From DASZVB01 sp036272055 (GTDB lineage: Bacteria > Myxococcota_A > Polyangia > Polyangiales > Polyangiaceae): a DNA stretch of 64,000 nucleotides. Shown in pieces: positions 43,751 through 52,547 of this stretch. The position numbers were made by a program, and so were the translations under genes. The stretch spans positions 24,230-88,229 of the forward strand of contig DATAZL010000044.1 of NCBI GenBank assembly GCA_036272055.1, given 5' to 3'. Numbering within the stretch: position 1 is the stretch's first letter; every line of letters starts with the position of its first letter. The notes under the pieces were generated by a model. That model ran no database searches, was not told the origin of the DNA, and was given only the letters and a program-made list of their open reading frames with translations.

Positions 43751-44685
43751 CCGCCGGCCATCTTCGCTACTTCGTCGGCGAAGTCGGGGCCCTTGGCGGC
43801 CTCGACTCCTTCACCGAGCTGGTAGCGGATGAAACCGACGAGATCGACCGTGCCGCCGGCGGCCTTGGCCACCGACTGACGGAGCTGATCCACCGTCTTG
43901 TCCGTCTCGATGACGCTCGGCTGCTCGAGGAGGGTGATTTCCGTCACCCACTTCTGAACCTTGCCCTCGATGATCTTCGGCCACGCCTTCTCGGGCGGAG
44001 CCTTCTCCATCTCGCGCATCTGGGCTTCGAAGATCTCGCCCTGCTTCGCCTTCTCGGCCTGGGGGACCTCGCTGCTCGTGAGGTGCAGCGGTGACATCGC
44101 GGCGATCTGCATCGCCGCGTCCTCGGCGAACTTCGTCACCTCGGGCTTCTTCGCGACGTCGGCCGTGTCGGTGCGCACGGCGAGGAGCACGCCGATCTTG
44201 CCGCCCATGTGGACGTACGAGATCACCTTGCCGGGCCCGTCGACCGTGAGGCGGCCCCAGCGGCGCACGGTGATGTTCTCACCGAGCTTGCCGACCAGTG
44301 CCTTGCGCACGTCCTCGACCGTGCCACCGCCACCGGGGTACGCTTCGTTGCCGAGATCGGCGCCGTTCGACGCCTTCGTCGCGACGGCCATCACGTTGCC
44401 GACGAACGCCTTGAAGTCGTCGTTGCGCGCGGCGAAGTCGGTCTGGATGTTGACCTCGGCGATGATGCCGCTCTTGCCGTCGGCTGCGACCTGGACAGCG
44501 ACCGCGCCCTCCGTTGCGACCGAGCCGGCACGCTTGGCGCTCTTCGCGAGGCCCTTCTTGAGAATGACCTCGACGGCCTTCTCCATGTCGCCGGCGGATT
44601 CCACCAGCGCGCTCTTGCAGTCGTTCAGACCGGCCTGGGTTCTGTCGCGCAGCTCTTTTACCTGCTGCATGCTCACGTTGCTCAT
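43747..44685 (-). CDS. tsf: Translation elongation factor Ts
   Basis: The ATG at 44685 follows a GAGGAG ribosome site and gives 312 residues. The N-terminal TDVxxLR-like region QVKELRDRTQAGLNDCK is followed by the paired core domains with GKIGVLLAVRTDTADVAKKPEV. EF-Ts is the nucleotide-exchange factor for EF-Tu. It lies 10 bases after rpsB, the usual operon partner. An acyltransferase gene overlaps or abuts its stop codon, an unusual third partner. Confidence 0.97.
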   Translation of the reverse strand: MSNVSMQQVKELRDRTQAGLNDCKSALVESAGDMEKAVEVILKKGLAKSAKRAGSVATEGAVAVQVAADGKSGIIAEVNIQTDFAARNDDFKAFVGNVMAVATKASNGADLGNEAYPGGGGTVEDVRKALVGKLGENITVRRWGRLTVDGPGKVISYVHMGGKIGVLLAVRTDTADVAKKPEVTKFAEDAAMQIAAMSPLHLTSSEVPQAEKAKQGEIFEAQMREMEKAPPEKAWPKIIEGKVQKWVTEITLLEQPSVIETDKTVDQLRQSVAKAAGGTVDLVGFIRYQLGEGVEAAKGPDFADEVAKMAGG

Positions 44686-44695
44686 TTGCGTCTCC

Positions 44696-45577
44696 TCAGC
44701 CCCCGCGTCCGCGGGACTGGTACACCATGGTCTCGACCCTGGACTGACCGTCGCGACCGTCGCGATCGCGGCCCCCGCCCACGTCCTTGCGTCGCGCCGT
44801 GCCGTGGATGCAGGCGTCGGCGATGGCGCTCGTGATGAGACGGATCGAACGGATCGCGTCGTCGTTGCCCGGGATCGGGTAGTCGATGACGTCGGGGTCG
44901 CAGTTCGTGTCGGTGATGGCGACGATGGGGACGCCGATGCGGCGCGCTTCCGAGACGGCGATCGTCTCGTTCGCCGGGTCGATGATGAACACCGCGGCGG
45001 GGTGAGAGCCCATGCCCTTGAGACCGCCGATGTACTTCTCGAGACGGCTGCGCTCCTTCTCGAGCTGGGAGATCTCCTTCTTCGGGAGCTGCTCGTAGGT
45101 GCCGTCGTCGCGCATGCGCTCGAGGCCACGGAGGCGCTCGAGGCCGCCCTTGATGGTGCGGAAGTTGGTCAGCGTGCCGCCGAGCCAGCGGTTGATCACG
45201 AAGTACATGTTGGCGCGGTGCGCCTCTTCCCGGACGATGTCTTGCGCCTGGCGCTTCGTGCCGACGAAGAGCACGTGGCCGCCGCGACCGACCGTGTCGA
45301 CGAGGAAGTTGAATGCGCGCTTGAGTAGGCGTGCGCTCTGATCGAGATCGACGATATGAATGCCGTTGCGCGCGCCGTAGATGTACGGGCGCATCTTCGG
45401 ATTCCAGCGCTTGGTCTGATGACCGAAGTGAACGCCGGCGTCGAAGAGATCGCGGACCGTGAGCGGCTCGTCGGGGCTGCAGAGCGGACGGTTGCTCGGA
45501 GCGGCCATCGCATTGACGGACGCCTGGTCGACGCGGCTATTGGGGTCCAGAGACTGTGGCGAGAAATTGTCGGACAT
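44696..45577 (-). CDS. rpsB: Ribosomal protein S2
   Basis: The ATG at 45577 follows AAAGGAG and gives 293 residues. The S2 pattern starts at TVRDLFDAGVHFGHQTKRW, about 40 residues in, with NRWLGGTLTNFRTI and RRIGVPIVAITDTNCDP later. The 40-residue N-terminal lead (Ser/Asn/Pro rich) and a Gly/Arg/Asp tail of about 30 residues lie beyond the normal core, so it is longer than the typical 240 residues. It heads rpsB-tsf; S2 usually represses its own operon by binding the leader. Confidence 0.96.
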   Translation of the reverse strand: MSDNFSPQSLDPNSRVDQASVNAMAAPSNRPLCSPDEPLTVRDLFDAGVHFGHQTKRWNPKMRPYIYGARNGIHIVDLDQSARLLKRAFNFLVDTVGRGGHVLFVGTKRQAQDIVREEAHRANMYFVINRWLGGTLTNFRTIKGGLERLRGLERMRDDGTYEQLPKKEISQLEKERSRLEKYIGGLKGMGSHPAAVFIIDPANETIAVSEARRIGVPIVAITDTNCDPDVIDYPIPGNDDAIRSIRLITSAIADACIHGTARRKDVGGGRDRDGRDGQSRVETMVYQSRGRGG

Positions 45578-45623
45578 GTTGCGCTCTCCTTTCGGTTTTT
45601 CCTCCGCCCCGCCGCCGGACCAA

Positions 45624-45637
45624 CTCCCCGAAGGGAG
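45624..45637 (-). promoter_or_regulatory. Candidate rpsB leader hairpin with UUCG loop
   Basis: On the minus strand CTCCC-TTCG-GGGAG forms a 5-base stem closed by the very stable TTCG tetraloop, 47 bases ahead of the rpsB ATG. A 12-base palindrome ACCGGGCCCGGT lies just upstream (45639-45650). They may be part of an S2-responsive leader. Pairing is seen directly; function is inferred. Confidence 0.4.
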
Positions 45638-45692
45638 CACCGGGCCCGGTCGTTCGCGCGCGGGACGTGTGTCGTTGTTTGAAGGGGGCGAA

Positions 45693-45721
45693 TATCTACG
45701 GCAAGCCGTGGAGGTCGTCCA
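45693..45721 (-). promoter_or_regulatory. Possible promoter of rpsB-tsf
   Basis: TGGACG and TAGATA occur on the minus strand with 17-base spacing, about 115 bases ahead of the rpsB start. They match a sigma-70 promoter only partly (TTGACA, TATAAT). This is the 181-base gap between rpsB and the kinase gene, so a promoter is expected here. The match is weak. Confidence 0.3.
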
Positions 45722-45758
45722 GGGCCGATTTGTGCCGAGATCCAGAGTTATGGGGGGG

Positions 45759-47576
45759 TCAGAGACCGGAGCTCGGCATCGTGGAATCGGCTGAATTCGT
45801 GGGGTGCGTCGCCGCGGAGCGGACTTTTGCCAGCGAATGACCCACCTTGACCGGCGGCTTCGGCCCTTCCGACGTTCCGGCCGGAGCGGACGCTGCACGC
45901 GCCGGCGCGAACGCCAGTGCCCCGCCCCTCGAAGGTAAGGCGCTCGCGGAACCGGTCAACGCCGGAGGCTCCGGTCGCCCGGCTGCCATGGACGTCGATG
46001 CGACGCCCGGCGACGGAGTCGGTGCCGACGCCAGGGCCCGGACCGCCATGGGCGACAGGGTCGCGACGGTCGCCAGCGCGGGTGGAGTGACAGCCGGGAA
46101 CGCCGGCGCGACGACTCGCGACGGTCGCGGCGCGGCGTTGGATGCGACGTTGCGGAGCGTCGACGTATCGGAACCTGCCGCGCCCTTCGCGACGTTCGCG
46201 TAGCGCACCGAGAAGACGGCGCCGCCGCCCAGAGCTGCGACGCTCGCGACGACGAGCCCCGCGCGCGCCCAGCGTCGCCCGCTCCGCGGCGCGAGCTCCG
46301 AACCGGGCACCGGCGTGTCCGCGACGGGCAGCGGCGTCTCTGGCAGCGGCGCCGCAGTGCGCGTCGCGACGTCACCGCTCGACGTGAGCGCGTCGAGCCG
46401 CACCGTCTGCCCACTCTGCTCGACGCCGCTGAACGACGGCGATCGGACCGAGCCGGACAGTGGCGCCGAGCTCGTCCTGGTGTCGGCGCCACTTTGCGCG
46501 GAAAGGCCGTCACTCGGGACGGTCTGCGCGGCCTCCAGGGTGTCGAAGGGGCCGCCGGCAAACGTCGGTTCGTCTTTGTCTCGCTCCGTCGCTCTCGGCG
46601 GCACGGTGGCGAGCTCCTTCGCGACGGCGCGGAGCGCGACGGCCACGGCCTCCGCGTCGTCGGGACGGTGCGACGGCTTCTTCGCGAGGAGGCGCGCGAG
46701 CCACGAATCGAGCTGGGGCGGCGCGAACGGCGCGATGCTCGTGAGCGCGGGCGCGGTCTTCGCGATATGAGCGAGAAAGAGCTCGTTCGGATCCCGCGAG
46801 CGGTCGAACGGGCCTTCTCCGGCGATCATCTCGAAGAGGAGCAGACCGACGGAATAGAGGTCGGTGCGCGCATCGACGGCCTCTCCCGTTGCTTGCTCTG
46901 GCGCCATGTACCGGGGGGTGCCGATGGCGATGCCACGGCCCGTGATCTGGGACGCCTTTGGATCGAGGACCTTCGCGATGCCGAAGTCGAGGAGCTTGGC
47001 CGGCTTGTTCGTGACGAGGAAGACGTTCGGCGGTTTCACGTCGCGGTGCACGATGCCGATGCGGTGCGCGGCGGAGAGCCCCTCGAGCACGTCGGCGGCG
47101 ATGGCGATCGCTTGACGGACCGGTATGCGCCGATCGCGTCGAAGACGCGCCGCAAGGGTCTCCCCCTGGAGGCGCTCCATGACGAAGTACGGCATGCCGG
47201 TCGTGGTGATGCCCGCGTCGGTCACGCTGACGATGTTTCGATGTTCGAGCCGACCGAGCGCGCGCCACTCGTTGCGCAGCCGGTGCACGAGGTCGTCGCG
47301 ATTCGTGAGACTGCGGAGGAGCGCCTTCAGTACGAACCGCTTGCCGAGCTCGACGTGCTCGACCTCGTACACGGAGCCCATCCCGCCGGACCCGATCAGG
47401 GTCACCACGCGGTAACGTGTGCCGGGAACTAGCTCCCCGTCCGCAAACTCTCGTTGAGCCGTCATCCGTCCCCGCCCCGGCACGGCCGGAGCGGAGGCGA
47501 GCATATCGACGGGGCGCGTTCGAGTCGAGTCGTGCAGCGTCTCTGGACGAACGCGCGCCGGCCCCGCCCGACTCAT
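45759..47576 (-). CDS. Transmembrane Ser/Thr protein kinase
   Basis: The 605-residue protein (ATG overlapping the upstream FHA-gene stop as ATGA) has an active eukaryote-like kinase domain. It shows the glycine loop GSGGMG (62-67), Lys84, HRDVKPPN (177-184), DFG (197-199) and APE (225-227). A proline/serine-rich linker leads to one membrane helix near residue 445 and an extracytoplasmic Ala/Pro-rich tail. It phosphorylates target proteins in response to a signal at the envelope, and the FHA protein encoded upstream is a likely partner. An alternative start at Met38 lies in front of the kinase domain. Confidence 0.92.
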   Translation of the reverse strand: MSRAGPARVRPETLHDSTRTRPVDMLASAPAVPGRGRMTAQREFADGELVPGTRYRVVTLIGSGGMGSVYEVEHVELGKRFVLKALLRSLTNRDDLVHRLRNEWRALGRLEHRNIVSVTDAGITTTGMPYFVMERLQGETLAARLRRDRRIPVRQAIAIAADVLEGLSAAHRIGIVHRDVKPPNVFLVTNKPAKLLDFGIAKVLDPKASQITGRGIAIGTPRYMAPEQATGEAVDARTDLYSVGLLLFEMIAGEGPFDRSRDPNELFLAHIAKTAPALTSIAPFAPPQLDSWLARLLAKKPSHRPDDAEAVAVALRAVAKELATVPPRATERDKDEPTFAGGPFDTLEAAQTVPSDGLSAQSGADTRTSSAPLSGSVRSPSFSGVEQSGQTVRLDALTSSGDVATRTAAPLPETPLPVADTPVPGSELAPRSGRRWARAGLVVASVAALGGGAVFSVRYANVAKGAAGSDTSTLRNVASNAAPRPSRVVAPAFPAVTPPALATVATLSPMAVRALASAPTPSPGVASTSMAAGRPEPPALTGSASALPSRGGALAFAPARAASAPAGTSEGPKPPVKVGHSLAKVRSAATHPTNSADSTMPSSGL

Positions 47577-48919
47577 GCTTCGAACCTGAGACGTGTCGCG
47601 CCCGCTCGTACCTCGTCACCGGGAGTGAGGGGGAGATCGGTGGTCGCCTTGCCGTTCACGAAGAGGCCGTTCTTGCTGCCTAGGTCGTGCACCCGGTACC
47701 GGCCCTCGCCTTCCCAGAAAATCGCGAAGTGCTCGCGAGACATGTCCGGATCGGCAACCACCAGGTGCGCTGAAGGGGCCCGGCCGATGACCCACCGGCG
47801 AGGCTCGTTGGTCAGACGGAGCTCGGACACCGCGCCTTGCTCGGCCGGTTCGACGAGCCGGAGCTTCGGCGACCTGCGCGACGTGGGCCGGCCTGCAAAT
47901 GCCGGCCGGGGAATGGGTGGGCGCGCACCCACTGCGTAGACGGCCGGCTCGGCCGCGACGCGGACCTTCGGCGCGACCACTGCGAAGCGGGCACTCCCCG
48001 GCTCCCTGGCGGCTTCGGGTAGCTCGACCGTGACGGGCTCTACCGGACCACTGGGCGAAACATACGACGAGACGAACCCGGGAATCGTCTTCGCTTCGTC
48101 GTCCGCGGCGAGCGGCGGGAGCATGCTCGGGTCGAGCCGCGTGACGATCCGGAGTAGCTCGGCCGCGAACGCGCCGGGGTCCCTCGGGCGAACGCTGACG
48201 TCGGTCGACAGGGAGCGCATCACGAGACGCACCACGTCGGGATCGATCCACACCGGGTTCTCGCTCGTCGCGTCGACGGATTCACTCGTCGGTTGCGGGC
48301 GGCCTGCGGCGAGCAGATCCCAGAGCAGCACGGCGAGCGAGTACACGTCGGCGCTCTCGTCGTGCACACCGTGCTCGTCACACTCCGGCGCGCGATAGCG
48401 CCCCCACGACGCGGGCTTGCCACGGACCCCGGCGCCCACCGGCGCAGAGCGCGCGGACGGAAGAAGAACCGCGCGCCCTTCCACGGTGACCCACACCGTG
48501 TCGGCGGAGAGGTAACCGAGCGGACGTAGATCGGGCCGGGCGATGTGCAGCACGTGCGCCGCTCGCGCCGTGTCGAGCACGAGACGCACCGACGGTGCGA
48601 GACCGAAGCGCGCCGCGCGCCGTCGCGGCGCGACGATCAAGCGCGACAGCGGCGCGCCCGTCGGCAACGCCGCGACCGCCACTGGACGCCCGTCCGACTC
48701 GACGAGATCGACGACGGGTAACAGCGCGGCGTAGCGCACGTGCTGGAGCGCCGTCGACAGCTCACGGAACGCGTGCGCTCGCACTTGGTCGCGCGCGACG
48801 ATCTGCCGGAGCGCGAGCGCGGAGAGCGTGTCGCGTGGGACGGGGCCGTCACTCGGCGTGGCGGAGTGAACGGTGATGGTTCGCGTCGAATCTATGAGAG
48901 CGCCCAGCTCGTATGGCAT
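47573..48919 (-). CDS. Pseudokinase-FHA fusion protein
   Basis: From ATG 48919 (an upstream GTG/ATG frame start at 48967 is also possible) the protein has 448 residues. Residues 30-260 have the kinase fold outline, with YRAPE (175-179) and DVYSLAVLLWDLL. There is no glycine loop, no catalytic Lys and no HRD or DFG; RPLGYLSADTVWV takes the place of the catalytic loop. The C-terminal FHA domain (about 365-448) has the phosphothreonine-binding pattern GR, S, H, in WVIGRAPSAHLVV, DMSREHF and GSKNGLFVNG. It may bind the coupled kinase or its phosphorylated substrates. Start and stop overlaps show coupling. Confidence 0.88.
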   Translation of the reverse strand: MPYELGALIDSTRTITVHSATPSDGPVPRDTLSALALRQIVARDQVRAHAFRELSTALQHVRYAALLPVVDLVESDGRPVAVAALPTGAPLSRLIVAPRRRAARFGLAPSVRLVLDTARAAHVLHIARPDLRPLGYLSADTVWVTVEGRAVLLPSARSAPVGAGVRGKPASWGRYRAPECDEHGVHDESADVYSLAVLLWDLLAAGRPQPTSESVDATSENPVWIDPDVVRLVMRSLSTDVSVRPRDPGAFAAELLRIVTRLDPSMLPPLAADDEAKTIPGFVSSYVSPSGPVEPVTVELPEAAREPGSARFAVVAPKVRVAAEPAVYAVGARPPIPRPAFAGRPTSRRSPKLRLVEPAEQGAVSELRLTNEPRRWVIGRAPSAHLVVADPDMSREHFAIFWEGEGRYRVHDLGSKNGLFVNGKATTDLPLTPGDEVRAGATRLRFEA

Positions 48920-49087
48920 CCGCTGACCTCCAGGCGAGACTGTGTCCAAGCCTCGAACCCTCGGCACGAGTCACGGGTGAGTTGCGGCAGAACGACGCGC
49001 TCTCGTCGAACGAGTTATGCACACGGCGCAGACGTGCAGCCGTCATCTCGGACGGGCGCGCGCCGAGTTGTGCGTTGCGAGCTCGTT

Positions 49088-50068
49088 TCAGTGCTGGAGT
49101 CGCGTCGCGCGCTCGATACGCAGCGCGATCCATCGAAGCTCCGGCTCGGAGAGCTCGGTCCCGACGCGGCCTACCATGCCGTCGTTCGCGAACAGCTCGA
49201 GCATCCTCGCGTCGGGCGCGACGGTCGCGCCGAGTGGACCGTCGAGATCCGCCGGCGCGAGGTGAGCCTCGAGGACGCCGGGGCCGCCCGTCGACACCAC
49301 CGGGCTCGCGCCGGTTCGCACGCGAAGCGCCCAGCCCTCGGGCGTCACGCGGAGCACGGTCGCCGACCTTGCATCGAAGAGCCCGCTCGCCGGCCCCGAT
49401 GACCACTCGATCTGCTCGCCGTCCTCGTACGGCTCGGCCCACACGTCGCCCTGGAGCGGCGTCTCCGCGTCGAGCCCGGGAACGTCGTCGGCTTCGAGCG
49501 CGTCCATGATCTCGCGAAGGAGCAGGTGCGCGCGCTCCCCGCCGCGCACGGCCACGGCGAGCGCGCCCTCCGTCGACACCACGCGAACGCGCGCGTCCTC
49601 GAGGCCCCTGTTCCAGAGCCCGGTCGTGCCGAGCGCGACGAACGCCCCTGCGCCGACGTCGAGGCGGTCGACGATCGTCGTCTTCCACGGTCCCTCGGAC
49701 GAGAGCCACATCGAGCCGTTCTCGAGACGGAGAACGCGACGCGGTGGCGGCAAGAGCTTCCGCAGCATCCGTCCGCCTCCGAGGCCGAACGGGATGATGA
49801 TCGGCAGGAAGAAGAAGTGGATCCCGATACGGGAGAGCACCAGTGTGAGGAGCAATCCACCGAAGAGAACGACCGGCGTGACGAAGCTCGGACCGTTCGC
49901 CTTGCGGTCGTCGAGTGCGTCGTCGACGACGATCTCGTGACGCGCCCTCACGGGCAGGCGCTCGTCTTTGCCGGCCTGGGATGGATTCAACGTGACCTGA
50001 GGGTGGTCCCGAATCCGCCGCGGCTCAACCCGGGAGACCAGCCTTGCGATCCCGGCGGGCGCGGACAT
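49088..50068 (-). CDS. Membrane protein of unknown function near kinase module
   Basis: Using ATG 50068 (an earlier ATG at 50116 would overlap gatC on the other strand) this is 326 residues. A hydrophilic start is followed by two membrane helices (about 62-78 and 82-97). The remaining 225 residues are soluble and beta-rich, without a domain I can name. It is on the same strand as the FHA and kinase genes, 168 bases upstream of them. It might be part of the same signalling module, but nothing in the sequence proves that. Confidence 0.72.
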   Translation of the reverse strand: MSAPAGIARLVSRVEPRRIRDHPQVTLNPSQAGKDERLPVRARHEIVVDDALDDRKANGPSFVTPVVLFGGLLLTLVLSRIGIHFFFLPIIIPFGLGGGRMLRKLLPPPRRVLRLENGSMWLSSEGPWKTTIVDRLDVGAGAFVALGTTGLWNRGLEDARVRVVSTEGALAVAVRGGERAHLLLREIMDALEADDVPGLDAETPLQGDVWAEPYEDGEQIEWSSGPASGLFDARSATVLRVTPEGWALRVRTGASPVVSTGGPGVLEAHLAPADLDGPLGATVAPDARMLELFANDGMVGRVGTELSEPELRWIALRIERATRLQH

Positions 50069-50109
50069 ACGCTCCCCCGCCCCGGGCCTCTGGCTCGAGG
50101 ACTTTTTCC

Positions 50110-50403
50110 ATGGCAATCACTCGCGAAGACGTCGTTCACGTCGCGAAGCTCGCCCGGCTCGAGCTCTCGGAGTCGGAGATCGAGCGCATGGTGCGCGACC
50201 TCGGGACGATCCTCGAGCACGTCGCCGAGCTCTCGAAGGTCGACACCAGCAACGTCGAGCCGACCGCCTACGTCGCGGTCGACGCGGCGCCACTGCGCCC
50301 CGACGAGGTTATTCCTGGAGTTCCGCGCGAGCTCGCGCTTCGCGAGGCCCCGCGCCACGAGGACGGCGGCTTCGCCGTCCCAGGATTCGTCGACGAAGGA
50401 TGA
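50110..50403 (+). CDS. gatC: Glutamyl/aspartyl-tRNA amidotransferase subunit C
   Basis: The ATG at 50110 gives 97 residues, the normal size. The typical GatC start ITREDVVHVAKLARLELSESE and the ending VPGFVDEG are present. GatC stabilises the GatAB complex, which converts Glu-tRNA(Gln) or Asp-tRNA(Asn) to the amidated form. Its stop overlaps the gatA ATG by four bases. The upstream open frame is not coding in this family. Confidence 0.96.
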   Translation: MAITREDVVHVAKLARLELSESEIERMVRDLGTILEHVAELSKVDTSNVEPTAYVAVDAAPLRPDEVIPGVPRELALREAPRHEDGGFAVPGFVDEG

Positions 50404-51917
50404 CTCACCCGCTCGACCTGCCCATCTCCGAGCTCGCGTCCCTCGTGGAGCGCGGCGAAGTATCGGCCGAATCCGTCACGCGAGAGAGCCTCGCGCGCAT
50501 CGACGCGAAGCGAGGACTCAACGCGCTCCTTCATGTCGCGAACGAGGGCGCCCTCGAAGCGGCGCGCGCGCTCGACGTGCGGCGAGCCCGCGGCGAGCCC
50601 CTCGGACCGCTCGCCGGCGTTCCGATCGCGCTCAAGGACGCGCTCTGCACGTTCGATCAACCGACGACCTCCGGCTCGAAGGTCCTCGTCCGCGCGAAGC
50701 AGGGGAAAGCCGCAGATTCGCCCGAAGGCGGCTGGCGGCCGCCCTACGACGCGACCGTCGTCGCGCGGCTCCGCGCTGCCGGCGCGATCATGGTCGGCAA
50801 GGCGAATATGGACGAGCTCGCCATGGGCTCGTCCAACGAGAACAGCGCGTTCGGCCCTGTCCGAAACCCGTGGGACCCGTCGCGTACGCCCGGCGGCTCG
50901 AGCGGCGGAAGCGCCGCCAGCGTCGCGGCCGGCCTCGCCGCAGGCGCCCTCGGAAGCGACACCGGCGGCTCGATCCGTCAGCCGGCAGGGCTCACCGGTA
51001 TCGTCGGCGTGAAGCCGAGCTACGGGCGCGTGTCGCGGCGGGGTCTCGTCGCCTTCGCGTCGAGCCTCGATCAGGTCGGTCCCTTCGCGGTGGACGTCCG
51101 CTCGTCGGCACGACTGCTCGAGGTCATCGCCGGCCGCGACGCGCTCGACTCGACGTCGTCGAGTCGCCCGGTAGGCCGCTACGAGGCGGCGTGCGACGAG
51201 CCGGTGCGCGGCCTGCGCATCGGCGTACCGCGCGAGTACTTCGCCGAGGGTCTCGACGCAGAGGTCGAGTCGAGCGTCCGCGCGGCGATCGCGGCGCTCG
51301 AGCGTGAAGGGTGCACCATTCACGACGTCGAGATGCCGCACACCCGCTACGGCCTCGCGACGTACTACGTCGTGGCCACCGCCGAAGCGTCGAGCAACCT
51401 CGCGCGCCTCGACGGCGTACGGTTCGGGCTCCGCACCGAAGCGCCCGGCGCGAACCTCGCCGAGCTCTACGCGTCGAGCCGCGGCGCTGGCTTCGGCGCC
51501 GAGGTCAAGCGACGCATCATGCTCGGCACCTACGCGCTCGCCGCGGGCTACTACGACGCCTATTACAAGAAGGCGCAGCAGGTCCGCACCCTCATCAAGC
51601 GCGACTTCGACGAGGCGTTCACGCGCGTCGATGCGCTCCTCACGCCCATCAGTCCCACCCCCGCCTTCAAGCTCGGCGAGAAGGTGGACGACCCGGTGAA
51701 GATGTATCTGTCAGACGTGTACACGCTGCCGGCGAGTCTCGCGGGCGTGTGTGCGCTATCGGTGCCGTGCGCGCCCGCGCCCGCCACGAGCACGCGACCG
51801 ACGTTGCCCATCGGGCTCCAGGTCATCGCGCCTTCTTTCGCCGAGGAGCGCATGTTCCAGGTCGCTGCGGCGTGGGAACGCCTCTCGCCGGCACGCACTC
51901 TGCGGCCGCCGTCGTGA
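50400..51917 (+). CDS. gatA: Glutamyl/aspartyl-tRNA amidotransferase subunit A
   Basis: The 505-residue amidase has the catalytic triad: Lys79 in VPIALKDALC, the cis-Ser in GGSSGGS (165-171) and the nucleophile Ser191 in SDTGGSIRQP. It releases ammonia from glutamine for GatB. A short extra segment of about 15 residues (near 97-113) sits before the PYDATVVARL stretch compared with common GatA. gatB is not next to it and is not found in the window. Confidence 0.97.
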   Translation: MTHPLDLPISELASLVERGEVSAESVTRESLARIDAKRGLNALLHVANEGALEAARALDVRRARGEPLGPLAGVPIALKDALCTFDQPTTSGSKVLVRAKQGKAADSPEGGWRPPYDATVVARLRAAGAIMVGKANMDELAMGSSNENSAFGPVRNPWDPSRTPGGSSGGSAASVAAGLAAGALGSDTGGSIRQPAGLTGIVGVKPSYGRVSRRGLVAFASSLDQVGPFAVDVRSSARLLEVIAGRDALDSTSSSRPVGRYEAACDEPVRGLRIGVPREYFAEGLDAEVESSVRAAIAALEREGCTIHDVEMPHTRYGLATYYVVATAEASSNLARLDGVRFGLRTEAPGANLAELYASSRGAGFGAEVKRRIMLGTYALAAGYYDAYYKKAQQVRTLIKRDFDEAFTRVDALLTPISPTPAFKLGEKVDDPVKMYLSDVYTLPASLAGVCALSVPCAPAPATSTRPTLPIGLQVIAPSFAEERMFQVAAAWERLSPARTLRPPS

Positions 51918-52534
51918 CGGACGGCGTGAACGCCGTTCCCGCGGGCCCGGAGCATGCCGCCGCGCTCGCGGCGTTCTTCGCCCGCGCGGGAGTGCCTTGC
52001 TACTGCCGGTACTGGCACTTCGACGGCGTGCCGAACGCGTGGCTCGACAGGTGCGCGCATCACGTCGACGAGAACCGCGACGAGATGCTCGCGGCATTCG
52101 ACCGCGGAAGCGACGAGGCATCGGGGATCGTCGCAGAACGCGACGGCACGGTCGTCGGCTGGATGAAGGTCGCGCCCGCCGTCTCTCTGCCGAAGCTGTA
52201 CTCGCAGCGCCTCTACAAGGGGCTCTCCGTCTTGCAGGGAGACCGCGACGGCGTCTTCACGGTGGGCTGCGTCCTCGTCGATCCGTCCGAGCGGCGCACC
52301 CGGGTGGCGACCGCGCTGCTCGACCGAGCGATCCGGTTCGTCGGTGACCGGGGTGGCCGCGCCCTCGAAGCCTTTCCGCGGAGGGCGGAGGGCATCGCCG
52401 ACGCCGAGCTATGGACCGGGCCCTTCTCGCTCTACACGCGCGCCGGGTTCGAGGTCGTCCACGATTTGGCGCCTTACCCCGTGATGCGCCTCACCCTCTC
52501 CGTAGGGTGGGCGACGCGCCCCTCTTTCGAGTAG
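51914..52534 (+). CDS. GNAT-family acetyltransferase
   Basis: The GTG at 51914 overlaps the gatA stop (GTGA) and gives 206 residues. The sequence has the GNAT core: CYCRYWHFD, GTVVGWMKVAPA, the acetyl-CoA loop region VDPSERRTRVATALLDRAI and a C-terminal YTRAGFEVVHDL. Targets are unknown. Members of this kind occur near translation genes but have no established role there. It is the third gene of the gatC to truB run. Confidence 0.83.
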   Translation: MTDGVNAVPAGPEHAAALAAFFARAGVPCYCRYWHFDGVPNAWLDRCAHHVDENRDEMLAAFDRGSDEASGIVAERDGTVVGWMKVAPAVSLPKLYSQRLYKGLSVLQGDRDGVFTVGCVLVDPSERRTRVATALLDRAIRFVGDRGGRALEAFPRRAEGIADAELWTGPFSLYTRAGFEVVHDLAPYPVMRLTLSVGWATRPSFE

Positions 52535-52547
52535 CGTCAGGGCCCTC

